In this document: positions 38,001 to 47,276 of the stretch, piece after piece
Layout: each line of letters opens with the position of its first letter
Numbering within the stretch: position 1 is the stretch's first letter
DNA from: Daphnia pulex
Taxonomy: Eukaryota > Arthropoda > Branchiopoda > Diplostraca > Daphniidae
Reading direction: 5' to 3'
DNA: 64,000 nt
NCBI RefSeq assembly: GCF_021134715.1
Contig: NC_060019.1
Location: 12,972,001-13,036,000, forward strand
The notes under the pieces: model-generated
Databases searched by the model: none
What the model saw: the letters and a program-made list of their open reading frames with translations, nothing else
Told to the model about the DNA's origin: nothing
Made by a program: the position numbers and the translations under genes

Positions 38001-39191
38001 AACGAAACCGATCAGATCCGTAATGACAATAGCAATCAAGTTCCCTTATCACGAGTTGTCGTTTAACTGTTTTTCTAATCGAATAGGTATGCTAAAGTTT
38101 ATTTGTTACCTGACCGTTCCAAGAGCGGTAAAAGAAAGACCAAAGTAAAAAAGCACACCCTATCACCAATGTTTGAAGAAAATTTAAAGGTAAGAGTTCG
38201 CCTGCTATTAAAGTATTTCAGACTATTTAAATAACCTTTTATTGTATTTTCTCAGTTTACCACCTCTCTTTCCGATTTGGAGAACCGAACACTATGGCTG
38301 ACTGTCTGGCATAGTGACATGTTTGGTCGCAACGATTTCCTCGGTGAAATCACTTTACCACTTGCCGGGCGAATTTTTGACGACCCAACTCCCCATTGGT
38401 ATCAACTTCAAGAAAGGGTAATTCATATCTAAAGAAACTTTTGTTGGATCTAGTATCTTTCATTGAACATTCTTTTGGTACAGTCTGAAATGGTAGAGGA
38501 TCCTGGTGTCATGCCGTTCTACCGCGGCGACATGATTGTTGCGCTCAAGTACATTCCCGGTGAATCCTCTCCCACCAAAAGGACCAAGAAATCTAAAGGA
38601 GCTCTACACGTAATTGTTAAAGAGGCCAAGGGCCTCATCCCCGCCAGGCCCAACGGAAACATTGACGCATTGTGTAAAGGGTGAGAATCTGATAATGAAG
38701 TGGGAAACGGAAAAGGCTGGTCTATAATCCCAATGTAATTGTTCTTTTTAGGACCCTGATGCCCGAAAAGGGTAAAACGACCAAACACAAGACAAGCATT
38801 TGCCGTAGGACATCGAACCCCGTTTGGAATTGCACTTTCATTTTCGATGATGTTGCTCATCAGGAACTGAAAGAACGTGCCCTGGAATTGGATATTTGGA
38901 ATCACGACCGGTTGGCTACAAAAGAGTTTCTCGGCGGACTCCGACTCAACCTTGGCACCGGTGAGAAATTTGGATAAAACTTTCTCAGTCGCCTTAGGTT
39001 TTTTTTTTTTTACTAAAATAATAATAATGTTGCAATTTCTTTTAGGTTTGTTCCAAGGAAAACCGGTCGAGTGGATGGACGCTAGCGGCAAAGAAGTGAC
39101 GCTCTGGCAGAGTGTCGTTGAACGAGCCGGACTTTGGGTGGAGGGTTCCGTGCCCCTGCGCACAGCGATGGAGCGTCCATCTGGCGAGTGA
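11621..39191 (+). CDS. btsz: Bitesize: synaptotagmin-like Rab effector with tandem C2 domains
   Basis: Sixteen exons join with matching phases: 11621-11874, 19769-20089, 23029-23165, 23873-25612, 26721-31015, 32364-33503, 33578-34966, 35031-35782, 35869-36671, 37574-37764, 37835-38019, 38087-38189, 38256-38417, 38484-38680, 38752-38960, 39046-39191; 12,024 nt, 4,007 residues. Residues ~55-190 form an Slp-type Rab-binding region: a helix (SERIHILNVLRRD), then four CxxC pairs (C136/139, C153/156, C161/164, C185/188). Residues ~240-3650 are low-complexity (Ser, Gln, His, acidic runs). C2A is ~3699-3815 and C2B ~3843-3995. Family knowledge: Drosophila Bitesize binds phosphoinositides and Moesin, and organises apical actin, junctions and tracheal lumen. 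The length exceeds known Slp proteins, and isoforms starting at internal promoters are likely. ATG at 11621 sits in AAAAATGA; an upstream non-coding exon is implied by the AG at 11607-11608. The weakest junction is the acceptor at 23027-23028. Confidence 0.9.
13138..13176 (+). repeat. GTT microsatellite and G-run
   Basis: About nine GTT units followed by twelve G, in btsz intron 1. Confidence 0.9.
15885..15924 (+). repeat. CA/GA compound microsatellite
   Basis: About a dozen CA units followed by GA units, in btsz intron 1. Confidence 0.9.
17012..17042 (+). repeat. CT microsatellite
   Basis: Uninterrupted CT dinucleotides, about fifteen units, in btsz intron 1. Confidence 0.9.
17557..17583 (+). 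repeat. GAA microsatellite
   Basis: About nine GAA units, in btsz intron 1. Confidence 0.9.
19769..20089 (+). CDS. btsz: btsz exon 2: FYVE-related zinc finger
   Basis: Finishes the helix (RLKTELQFLRKKGA) and carries a Gln/Gly linker and four CxxC pairs spaced as in the zinc finger of Slp/rabphilin Rab-binding domains, ending DWVCTVCYKT. Acceptor TTTACAACAG, donor AGC/GTGAGT. Confidence 0.88.
20090..23028 (+). other. btsz intron 2
   Basis: No coding exon or RNA gene recognised. Contains A/T and purine runs and a GTA repeat near 21650-21665. Its 3' splice site (CCAAAAAG) has a weak pyrimidine tract. Confidence 0.5.
23029..23165 (+). CDS. btsz: btsz exon 3
   Basis: Encodes about 45 residues with EWMNSFIRRPSRQ and GIRRSWTIS, basic and aromatic, matching the position just after the zinc finger in Slp proteins. 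Phase 2 at entry and phase 1 at exit fit both neighbours. Donor CTA/GTAAGT. Confidence 0.75.
23166..23872 (+). other. btsz intron 3
   Basis: GTAAGT to a TTTTTTTCGTGCGTGATGAATAG-type acceptor. Holds a short ATG repeat near 23288-23306. Nothing coding. Confidence 0.55.
23873..25612 (+). CDS. btsz: btsz exon 4: Gln/His/Ser-rich linker
   Basis: Residues ~238-817. Low-complexity, with runs of Gln, six consecutive His near 25432-25449, and many RxxS-type basic/serine sites suggesting phosphorylation (inference). Donor CAAG/GTAATC; if unspliced, the frame continues through another His run and stops at 25728. Confidence 0.85.
25613..26720 (+). other. btsz intron 4
   Basis: GTAATC to GCCAAAAG. Starts with a CAC repeat near 25640-25662 and has a TAC repeat near 26268-26302. 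The first ~110 bases stay open in the upstream frame, so a retained-intron isoform is possible. Confidence 0.55.
26721..31015 (+). CDS. btsz: btsz exon 5: giant 4.3 kb exon
   Basis: Residues ~819-2249 from a single exon open throughout. Contains Glu runs (near 26980-27000 and 27130-27155), seven His (near 27463-27483), eleven Gln (near 27632-27664), Pro runs (near 28074-28097) and long Ser/Thr-rich tracts. Ends in SSKLAKYF (residues 2210-2217), a motif that recurs in exon 6. No folded domain recognised. Drosophila Bitesize has a Moesin-binding region in its middle part; I cannot place it here by eye. Confidence 0.85.
27632..27664 (+). repeat. CAA/CAG repeat encoding polyglutamine
   Basis: Eleven Gln codons, mostly CAA, within the giant btsz exon; likely length-variable. 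Confidence 0.85.
31016..32363 (+). other. btsz intron 5
   Basis: AT-rich 1.35 kb between phase-0 exons (TCG/GTAAAA to CCTATTCGTAG). No coding or RNA feature recognised. Confidence 0.55.
32364..36671 (+). CDS. btsz: btsz exons 6-9: acidic/serine-rich region with LxKYF repeats
   Basis: Exons 32364-33503, 33578-34966, 35031-35782 and 35869-36671, separated by introns of 74, 64 and 86 bp; residues ~2250-3610. Exon 6 carries two copies of an L-x-K-Y-F motif (PSELEKYF at 2372-2379; SRLEKYF ending at 2455). Exon 7 has MNKMRAFFRNMVSG in a similar setting. Exon 8 has a charged helix (residues around KARLAERARTLEAERRRMAE) that may form a short coiled coil. Confidence 0.85.
36672..37573 (+). other. btsz intron 9
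   Basis: GTAATT to TTTTTTGTGCAG. A 98-codon frame at 37239-37535 has a Cys run from a GCTGCTG repeat and no suitable splice sites; treated as chance. Confidence 0.5.
37574..38417 (+). CDS. btsz: btsz exons 10-13: linker and C2A domain
   Basis: Exons 37574-37764, 37835-38019, 38087-38189 and 38256-38417. C2A starts at GEIQFGLHYNYRQTALEVFV and includes SDPYAKVYLLPD, KRKTKVKKHT (polybasic strand), SPMFEENLKF and DMFGRNDFLGE. The loop-1 aspartate (SDPYAK) is present. The loop-3 D-x-D is HSD, losing its first aspartate, so classical calcium binding is doubtful, as in many Slp C2A domains. The Lys-rich strand suits phosphoinositide binding. Confidence 0.92.
38484..39191 (+). CDS. btsz: btsz exons 14-16: C2B domain and C-terminus
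   Basis: Exons 38484-38680, 38752-38960 and 39046-39191. C2B includes GDMIVALKYIPG, GALHVIVKEAKGL, TSNPVWNCTFIFDDV, LELDIWNHD and KEFLGGLRL, ending with the Slp-type W-Q-S-V-ER tail and TGA at 39189-39191. Loop 1 reads NIDALCKG instead of S-D-P-Y-V-K, and loop 3 reads WNHD instead of D-x-D, so C2B looks calcium-independent. Confidence 0.92.
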
Positions 39192-39922
39192 AACGGCGAC
39201 GCTACGGGTACATCGAAGCAAAACATATCCAGTCCACGAAGAGTTAACCCCTCCCAACTCCGTCACGCCGAAATAAGTGGACATGACAAAATTAGGCTTT
39301 AGAAGAAACGACGATTGAAATATTCCCCCGTGCGAAACATTCCATTCGCAAATAATGTGAAAAGACTAGACTGCATTCCGCGTCCATTATTCCGAAGCCT
39401 TAAATTAGAAAATGAAAAACAGCCTCAGCATTCGTCACACACAACTAAAACGAATAACGAGTGAATTGGCTATGCAACGTCGCGAGCTGTTTTTCCTTAA
39501 TATTCAAGCCTGTTCTTGTTGTACATAATGATGCGAACATGTGGTCGTGCCATTTGCAATATCTTCAACTTCCATCCGTTTTTGCTATGACATTTACATT
39601 TCTACTTCCTAATGGAGAATTTATTCTCTCTTCTAACTGATGTTTTCGCCCCTTCAGTTCCCTCACCCTCAACTAGAAAAAACTTTTGTGCCCTTTATCC
39701 CGACGTGCGCTCTGTGATGGTGATGAATTTGTTTTTTTTTTCTCAGAATATATTTATGTAAATTTGTGCAATTCCATTGATAGATCTTTGATGTCATTTT
39801 ACATTTTATTGATCTTTTTTGAGAAGATTTCTTTCAGTGCAAAGTAAGTCATATTAGTTTGTTTTTATCTTCGGTCGTACGAATTAGACAATTTTTAGAA
39901 AAGTGCGCGAGAATCCAACGTT
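39192..39922 (+). other. btsz 3' UTR, convergent with DNAJC8
   Basis: 731 bp between two convergent stop codons. No canonical AATAAA seen on the plus strand here; an AATATA variant lies near 39748. The minus-strand AATAAA at 39805-39810 belongs to DNAJC8, so the two 3' UTRs probably abut or overlap. Confidence 0.5.
39805..39810 (-). terminator. Poly(A) signal for DNAJC8
   Basis: TTTATT on the plus strand reads AATAAA on the minus strand, about 113 bp past the DNAJC8 stop. This is a normal spacing for a 3' end signal. Confidence 0.55.
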
Positions 39923-41049
39923 TTAACGTTGCTCCATCTTATTTTTAGGAGGTTTGAAAAATCCCTTGGACGTTTTGGTTTTCTTGTGTTGAAATTTTTG
40001 CCAGCTGCTCACTCGCCCTTGGCGCGATTCTTCGAAGTTCTTTTGCCATTCTTTGTCCACCTTGGCCTTCTCTTCTGCCTCAATTTCAGTTTCCCTCTTG
40101 CGCTTCCTTTCCTCCATATCGCGTTGCTCCAATTCTCTTCGCTTTCGCTCCATGTCAGCGAAGAGCTTGATCGTCATCACATAGACCGCACGGCGGTATC
40201 TAGAAATGGATAATAAAGTAAGTGGATAACCTAAAACCCAAAGCAAAACAGAAAAATAGTTCATACTTGACTGGGTCATCTTCATCAATTCGTGTATCCT
40301 TTCCTTCTTTCTTCAGTTTTTTCCTTTTCTCGGAAATCTAATTTAAAATAGACAAATTGAATAACATGTAAATTTGATTAGATAATTGAAAGTAGATAAT
40401 TACTGCAAGATCAGTCATTCCAGTGGCTTCCTCAACAATCTCCAAGCAACGTTTTCTGGTTTTATCATTTTCTAGAATTTTCCAGGCTCGGTTGATAACT
40501 ACATGGAAAGAATTTATGTTGTTTGTATTTTTAATTTACAATTTAATGTTAAGGTTGTATTTACCTTCAAAGGCTTGTTGTGCACGATCTGCATCATCAC
40601 TGTTTTTATCAGGGTGAACTAAAATGGATAGCTGGGTCATTCCAAAAACAAGATCAGAAACAGAAATTTCATAGCAATTCATTGGAAAATGTGTACCAAC
40701 CCTCTTGTATTTCTTTTTAATTTCTTCTACAGGAAGTTCATGGTCAATTTGAAGCACTTCATAAGGGTTGAGATTAAAGTATGATGAACCAGCTCTTAGC
40801 AATCGATCAATTTGCTGCTTTGAAGTCAGAACAGAGTCACGTTTTTCAATTTGTTTGACCTGCAATCAAATAAAATGAACCAAAAGTTATGGAATATTCC
40901 ACAAGTTTATCCTACTAAATATACATAATGAAAAACCATGCTAGATTGTTTACCTCTGTGTAAAACTCCTGAAAGCAATGTTCCACTTTACTGTGATCTA
41001 AATCGCTATTCATACTGCCGACCGAAGATTGGCTGTCTATTCCAGCCAT
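39923..41049 (-). CDS. DNAJC8: DNAJC8, J-domain protein of the spliceosome
   Basis: Six exons read on the minus strand: 41049-40954, 40859-40701, 40631-40565, 40498-40404, 40337-40267 and 40199-39923, with introns of 94, 69, 66, 66 and 67 bp. They give 254 residues, close to human DNAJC8 (253). The J domain starts near residue 63 with NPYEVLQIDHELPVEEIKKKYKR and has the HPD motif at 91-93 (LVHPDKNSDD). After it come AWKILEN and a long basic/acidic helix (ADMERKRRELEQRD), then the basic tail TSKGFFKPPKNKMEQR. Family knowledge: the HPD loop stimulates Hsp70 ATPase; DNAJC8 (yeast Spf31) is found in nuclear spliceosomal complexes. Start ATG 41049-41047 begins MAGIDSQSS. The gene is complete and ordinary. 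Confidence 0.95.
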
Positions 41050-41688
41050 TCAAAAGACAAATCTTTGTAAACAAAATTTTATTAAACTAACTAATGAAAC
41101 GGAACCAAACTAAATTAATCTGTCAAACGATTTTAAGGGGATGGGAAGGCCACTACCAAGTACCAATGCCAAAGTTTAGAAATGCTCTAGTCACCAAATG
41201 CGCTACATCAAACGGATGAGACTGATTTATTTTTTAAATTCTTTCAGGCCTTTGCGATATTAGAAAATTTAAATCTACTAACAAGATACTATAATATTAT
41301 ACAAAAATACGAATTAAGTGAAATCAATTTTATAATATTAAACCCGACAAACGGTAACCGTTCGGTGCGCTTCGGTCGCAAGTCAAATGACGACAGTTGT
41401 CAGACGTTTCCATCTCTGTTGTTGTCATGGTGGAATGACAACGGCACGTGTTTTGTTTGTATTTGCTTGAACGAGAAATATTTTTTTTTTACTTACTTCA
41501 CGAATCAAAGTGAAAAAACTTGTTCTCAAGATTTTAGGTTCTAAAGACCAGTCAAATAGTGAAAAAGGTATGCATTTCGTTCCTCGGCACTGCCCTTATC
41601 TGAATATTCTGAAATAATTTTCTCTGATTTACCTATCAGGTAGTAACAAAATCCTTTATGTTGATTCTTTTTGCACAAGTGCACTAAA
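41050..41688. promoter_or_regulatory. Divergent promoter region between DNAJC8 and the THAP gene
   Basis: The two start codons point away from each other across 639 bp, so this interval must hold both promoters and 5' UTRs. GC rises around 41340-41450, which includes a CACGTG E-box near 41444. No TATA box was assigned. Confidence 0.5.
41568..41639 (+). other. Probable 72-bp intron in the THAP gene 5' UTR
   Basis: GAAAAAG/GTATGC at 41567/41568 and ACCTATCAG at 41639 form a consensus pair, 72 bp apart, matching nearby intron sizes. Translation starts 50 bp downstream. Confidence 0.5.
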
Positions 41689-43025
41689 ATGCCAGCTAAC
41701 TGCTGTGTGCCATACTGTGATACTGGTCATGTTAAAAATGGAAAGTTAATCAGACGAGCCATGTTTACAGCTCCTAAAAATGACATTCAGCGTGAAATGT
41801 GGGCAAGGATGATTCCAAGAAAAGGCACCCTGAATCCAACAGATAAAGTGTGTTCAATACATTTTGAAGAACATGACATTCACAAAGCAAATAAGTTTAT
41901 CATTGAAGACAAAGAAGTTTTTCTCCCGATGCTTAATTGGAGGTTGAAACAAAATGCACTTCCTCGAATTTTTCCAGGTATTTGATAGCAAAGTGATGCT
42001 TTCTTGTGGTAGTTAACTTTTTCTTTTTTTTAGGATGCCCAAGTAACTTAAACAAATCACCTAAGAAGAGAAAACCTCCCAAGGATAGAAGCAAACCCTC
42101 AGTAAAATCAACAAAACTATCTCATGATTCTGTGATCCAGCAAGTATCAGTCACACAAGAAGCAGAAATGAATGGTTCTAATTCCCATCTAAACCTGGTT
42201 AATGACAACACAATATCATTACTGTTGCCTTTTCAATTCCCACCCCTTACCAACACCTATTTCAACAAAAAGAAAATTTCTAGTGAAGAGGAACACTCAA
42301 CCGTAGCTCGCGAAGAATTGCCGTCTGAATCCTTGAACAACTTCTCTTCAAAATCGATTGATGTAAGTGATACTGACCAAGAAGAAGTTATCTTAAACTA
42401 TATATCAGTTGAAATGAATCCAACGAATGACCGTCCATCATTCGCCAGTCTAATCAGATCTAACACACCAGTAGTGCGTAGTTTACCTCAGCCATTAATG
42501 GAGAAAGAAGAGGATATTCCCAGTAATGAAATTGAATTGAACTCGAATCAAGTTCAGGAGCGATCACAGGATATTCATGTAAACATAAGAGAAGTGCGAC
42601 TTCCTTCTTTATCCTGGGCGTGGATTCAAGTTGAAATACCAAACCGTCCTTCGACAACTAACATGATCTGTGCTGAGAATGTGTATATTGCTGGGAAAGT
42701 TCATATTCGAAGAAGTGTAGAAATTGATTTACTCACTGGTGTCGCGTGTTACTCCCTATTTGGTGCATTTCTGGGTCTCGACTCATTGAATACGACATTT
42801 TCGTCAGAATCCGAACTATCAGAGTTGCTTCGATGCTACGGAGAAACTAAGTTGTGCCCTGGTTTGCCTGTTTCTCAATTTACTGGCCAGAAGATATCTC
42901 CGTTTTCGCTTGGATATCAAGATGGTCAAGTGCTGCGCTCGTCAAGATGTGCTGGAATAGAACCAAATTCCAATCCCTGTAATAACTGTCTATTATTGTT
43001 ACCAAGAAAAAAGTCGACAGGATAA
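41689..43025 (+). CDS. THAP-type zinc-finger protein
   Basis: Exons 41689-41977 and 42034-43025 join at a split Gly codon to give 426 residues. Residues 1-97 form a THAP domain: cysteines at 5/6 and 10, W38, C55-x2-H58 and the closing LPRIFP (residues 91-96, matching the family's A-V-P-x-I-F motif). THAP domains are C2CH DNA-binding modules related to the P-element transposase. Residues ~100-310 are Ser/Asn/Glu-rich with basic KSPKKRKPPKDRSK near the start. A second structured part lies at ~285-415: WIQVEIPNR, a hydrophobic segment around VACYSLFGAFLGLDSL, and a C-terminal cysteine cluster C402, C412, C415. Specific function unknown; it may be a host gene or derived from a transposon. The ATG at 41689 was chosen because it begins the THAP domain. 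Confidence 0.83.
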
Positions 43026-43190
43026 AGACTAAAGATTAATGAATCTTTATTAATCTTAAGTGGACTGGTACCTCATATAAAACATTGTATTAATCATACT
43101 GCTGTCATTACTGTGTCAAGAAATAACCCGCTAAAGTTATGTTCAAATCAAGCGCCGAATGGAAATTCTCTTAAAAACAAAAAAGATAAC

Positions 43191-43196
43191 AATAAA
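43191..43196 (+). terminator. Possible poly(A) signal for the THAP gene
   Basis: AATAAA 166 bp after the THAP stop, in AT-rich sequence. Confidence 0.35.
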
Positions 43197-43367
43197 CTCA
43201 AGGATGGATACCATTTAAGATTTAAGCCACTTTCATTCAAAGTCGTTTGTATGTTTATTCTTTGGTTATTATGTCTTCGATGGATTCTGAACGTATTGAA
43301 TTTGTGCACCTTCAGTTTATTTCCAGTTTTTTAAAGAACACCTTATTACAGTTATGTGTAATTCCAG

Positions 43368-43582
43368 ACGAAAACCGTTTTCCCCAAACTTGAGGAAGAT
43401 ACCAAAAGCGGAGGCTTCGTCCCATCGAAAACGAGCAGCCTATCGGTGAGCGAGGTGTCAGAAGAAAAAAAAAACCTCGTGTTGAGCAAGGCTAGCACTA
43501 ATCCAAATTGCATCTGCCACTCCTGATGCCACCGTCCCGGTAGTAATAGAAGGAAATCCTGTGACTACCGACCCCAACTAAC
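43368..43582 (+). pseudogene. Coding-like fragment, frame-broken
   Basis: After an acceptor-like AATTCCAG a frame reads TKTVFPKLEEDTKSGGF and SKTSSLS up to a GTGAGC donor-like site at 43446. Without splicing it continues to a TGA near 43528. From about 43515 a different frame reads ASATPDATVPVVIEG and ends at TAA near 43582. The higher GC content and amino-acid character differ from the surrounding AT-rich DNA. It could be a decayed gene piece or an isolated exon; origin not recognised. Confidence 0.3.
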
Positions 43583-44442
43583 AAATCACAATTTCTACTC
43601 AATAGTCGACCATCGAGGAAAAAGGGGTAGAGTCGTTGCTAATTTTTATCTACTAAATGTATTTTACGGAGATGGTTACGGGATGGTTATTTTTTCCGTC
43701 CGACTCTAGTCGTCCGCGTCCGTGGATGCCAAGTGCTGTCACTAGGTGGCTAAATATTTCAGTGTGTTTAGGGATTGAACTATTCAGCCCTAGTGTGTTG
43801 GTATTAGGGGAGGGGAGGGGGCATCAAACCAAAGTTCTGAGACGACTGACTTCCATTTATTTCTTTTCTATCGAGACGCCGTCGAGGATGGTTACGCTAA
43901 TCATTGCGGGGTACTCTCTTTCCTGATGTGTTCACAACAAGGTAATTCCTGGTTTCATTCTTAATATTAATGTTTTTTATTAATGTTAATTTACGGGTTG
44001 CATGGCTTTAAATTTATTCTTGCCAATTCCATGTGGCCATGCCTGTAGTACACTTGTCCAAAATGTCGTCTCTTGCTGCACGTTACACGTTTCGTCGCAT
44101 GTTGAAGTACTATAGAATAGTACAAGTAATAATATTGAGTAACTTAAAAATAATTTTAAGAGTGTGTTTCCACATTAAAATTCTGGGATTTAATTTCTAA
44201 TAGAAATTGAGAATTTTTATTATGAATCATCATACATTAGTAATAAATAGTTACACATCATTTGCTTTTCCTGCGATTGTTTTGTGATTTTTTTCAATTA
44301 AGAGATTAACTTGAATTCAACCTGCGAAGACATGCACGATAATCATAATTTTATTTTACTTATCTAATTTATTTTTGTAACAGGTTAGTGGAAATTGTTC
44401 TCAACGTGCAGGGCCAAGTCAACCAAGCAGCCTCTGTGATTA

Positions 44443-44514
44443 TGCCTTTGATGAGGGGTCTATAATGTTGCGAGATGAAAATGTGAAGAAAACGGAAGGA
44501 AATCTGAAATGGCA
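44443..44514 (+). ncRNA. Weak box C/D snoRNA-like candidate
   Basis: A 72-nt segment with C box TGATGAG (44449-44455), D box CTGA (44504-44507), a C'-like GATGAAA near 44474 and a 4-bp terminal stem TGCC/GGCA. The target of the guide stretch before the D box was not identified. Such short motifs can occur by chance. Confidence 0.2.
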
Positions 44515-46023
44515 AGGTCTACTTGTAATAACACAACTTCAGTAAATTAGCATTAAGTTTAAATTGAAGTCCATGTATGTGTTCTTTGCTTATAATTTAC
44601 CTGAATTGGGCTTAAAATTCTTGAATTAGAACTAATAGAAAACATTTGAAAACTACCAACTGCTTAGAAAAAGAAACTTTGTGAAACTATTTGCATCAGC
44701 TTGTGAAAAGTTGTAATTTTTTAGCAATACTTTTTCTTACACAGCTGAATTTCTCCTTAGTATTTATTTGAAAATAATTTTGGTTTATTAATGTTCTTTT
44801 GTTTTGTAGGAATTCTTGGTGAGTCTGTCTGGTGTTGGAGCTGTCAATGGTGGTGATACCTGGTTTGAGTGGTATGGCAGTCATTTTCTGATTTGGAGAT
44901 GTGCTGAAATGGATCTTTGCAGATTTGGAGGTTCTACATCAGATTTCAATTTACCAAGTTGGTGTCCATGCAGTGTTGAGCTGTTGTGCAAAATAGTTGG
45001 TGTTTCCTGAAGGCTGTCTGGCATTTTGTTGGTGTATGCTCTTGCTACCTGCACCCACATTAAGGTAATGCTGGATGAACAGTTTTTTTTTAATTGTCGA
45101 CTTGCAACTAATTCTCCGTTCTCTTTTCAGTTCAATGGTACGCCGCCGTTCCAGACTTGATCCATTGGTGAAGCCGAAAACAGGTTGCTGAAATTCAAAA
45201 CTGAAAAATTAATTAGACTGGACAATTTACAAATGCATATCTGTTGTCCCTTTTCCCTGAGTGAACAGCATGTCCGCCGTTGGTTATTCGTCTGGTCGAA
45301 CGGGAAATAGCAATGAGAAATTCTGATGTATTTTTGGAGAAAGATTAGTTTGACCACGAAGTAATTCTTCCTTATGATTTGATATTAACTCTTCATCCTT
45401 TATTATAACGTTTCAAATTGTTTGCTCTTCACATGTGTATGTCCAATATTATTACTTCGCAAATAATAAAATATGTAATCAAACTATTTTGTTATTTTTT
45501 CAATATTTATATAATTTTTACAAACTTGCATTTCACAAATAATCAACCAACTCCCTGTCCAAATTTTTATTAATTTTTTCCGCTTTATAAAAACAACCAC
45601 CATATTATTTACTAAGTCTTTTTCGATAAAAATTGGCGATGTTCATTTATCCCATGTTTTTTTTTAAATAAAAAATTATTTCATATATATTTATCTTTTT
45701 ATTTTTTATAAACACAATCACATATATATTATGCATGGCCCCCAGGGAGGGGGGGGCCTGTGACTTTCCCAACCGCGATAATAACATGTGCCGTTATTAT
45801 TTTGTTGGTGCAGAAAGCCGGTATTTAATCTAGCAGTTGTCGACCGAGTCAAACCTGTCATAGGACAGGTTGCCTCAATCGTATACTGCACATGTGCACA
45901 AGTAAAAACGCCAAAGACGACAGATGAAACTATTTCAAAACACCAACACAGGAAATCAGTGGTAGAGAAAAAAAAAAAACACACACACACACAAATGAGA
46001 ACAGATAGAAAGATTTAAAGTCT

Positions 46024-46168
46024 GCAACTCGGGATACCACTGGCAGAGCAAAAGACACGAAAACAGAAAAATTTCCAAGTCAGCAACCCGGATATCACTG
46101 GCAACTTCAGGCTTCAGGCTGCTTCAGGATACTGCCACACTGAGCAGCTACTTCTGGATAACACTGCA
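46024..46168 (+). repeat. Degenerate ~60-bp tandem repeat
   Basis: Three related blocks with a gcaac..cgg.ta.cactggca core begin at about 46024, 46083 and 46144. Copies 1 and 2 are close; copy 3 is more diverged. Confidence 0.45.
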
Positions 46169-47276
46169 ACAACACGCTGCATACAATGGTTCAATTAGAC
46201 GTCATCACACCTTTCACCATCTCGCTGCAACAAGTAAACCAACAGCAGACCTATCAAAGAAAATAAAAATATTACCATCGGGGAAAGACAGTGTGTCCAC
46301 AGTTACACTGGACTCTTCATGGCAAAAGAATACAAGGAGTAAGACAAAATAAGCAGTCCAACAGATCTCTGCGATATCTCAAATTTCACCAAGGAAGTTA
46401 GAATTGGCAAGGTCTTCAAATTGCAAATTGATCTCTAGTCATATTAACAAAGTACTTTAGTAGGAAATTAGATAAACATAATTACTTTTGCTTTTGCATG
46501 GGACGAGACGTACGACTGGTACTGGCAGCAAGACACACGAGGCACGACATTTCGGCAAAATGAACAGGCACTCAAGTCCGAGTTAGATGATTTGACAAAG
46601 TGGCATTGAAATCATCTGTAAATTTACACATCGAAATTGAACATTAAATATTTATAACCCTAAGAAATGAACAAAAAATACCTTTATATTTTCATCATGC
46701 GAAACGTCGCGACCTGCATCCCACTTCAGCTGCGTCAAGGAACAAAATGGCCGAATTTGGTCCCCTCAAGACACTCGCGCCACCTAGCGACAGCCAATTG
46801 AATTGCTTGCTTGCAGACAGCACGTAGCGGCTTAATTTGAATTCGTCACGCCTTTCAACCAGCTGGCACGAAATGAATCAAGTGGGGATGGACACTAGAT
46901 AGATTACTCAAGCAGCTTTCCCTATGACACAACACACAAATTCTTTTAGTTAGCAATTTCGGATCGTTCTCCTTAACTAATTCAACATTAACAATCTATA
47001 ATACTCACAGCAAGTATGGAGGGTCAAGACAAATAATACAACTAACAATTTTGTCAGAAAAAGAATAAGTGTTTGAGTTAGAGTTCCAAAGTTCTAACTT
47101 TGGCATCAACAGTTAGTAATCTTGAATCTAAAGGAAATTTTTCAATAAACATTCCAACATTAATGCAATAAACTAAAGTTAATTGCTTCTACTGCTTGAG
47201 TAAAACATTCAGAAAAATACAACACATGTTGGTATGTGCCCTGCATCTTTTCATGTGAATTCTTATTTCTACGGAG

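Larger units (their letters stand above)
43026..47276. other. AT-rich non-coding region
   Basis: No gene supported. AT content is clearly higher than in 1-42 kb. Items inside are listed separately: a coding-like fragment at 43368-43582, a snoRNA-like segment at 44443-44514 and a decayed tandem repeat at 46024-46168. A purine-rich G4-like tract (three G-runs) lies near 43806-43822. Confidence 0.5.
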
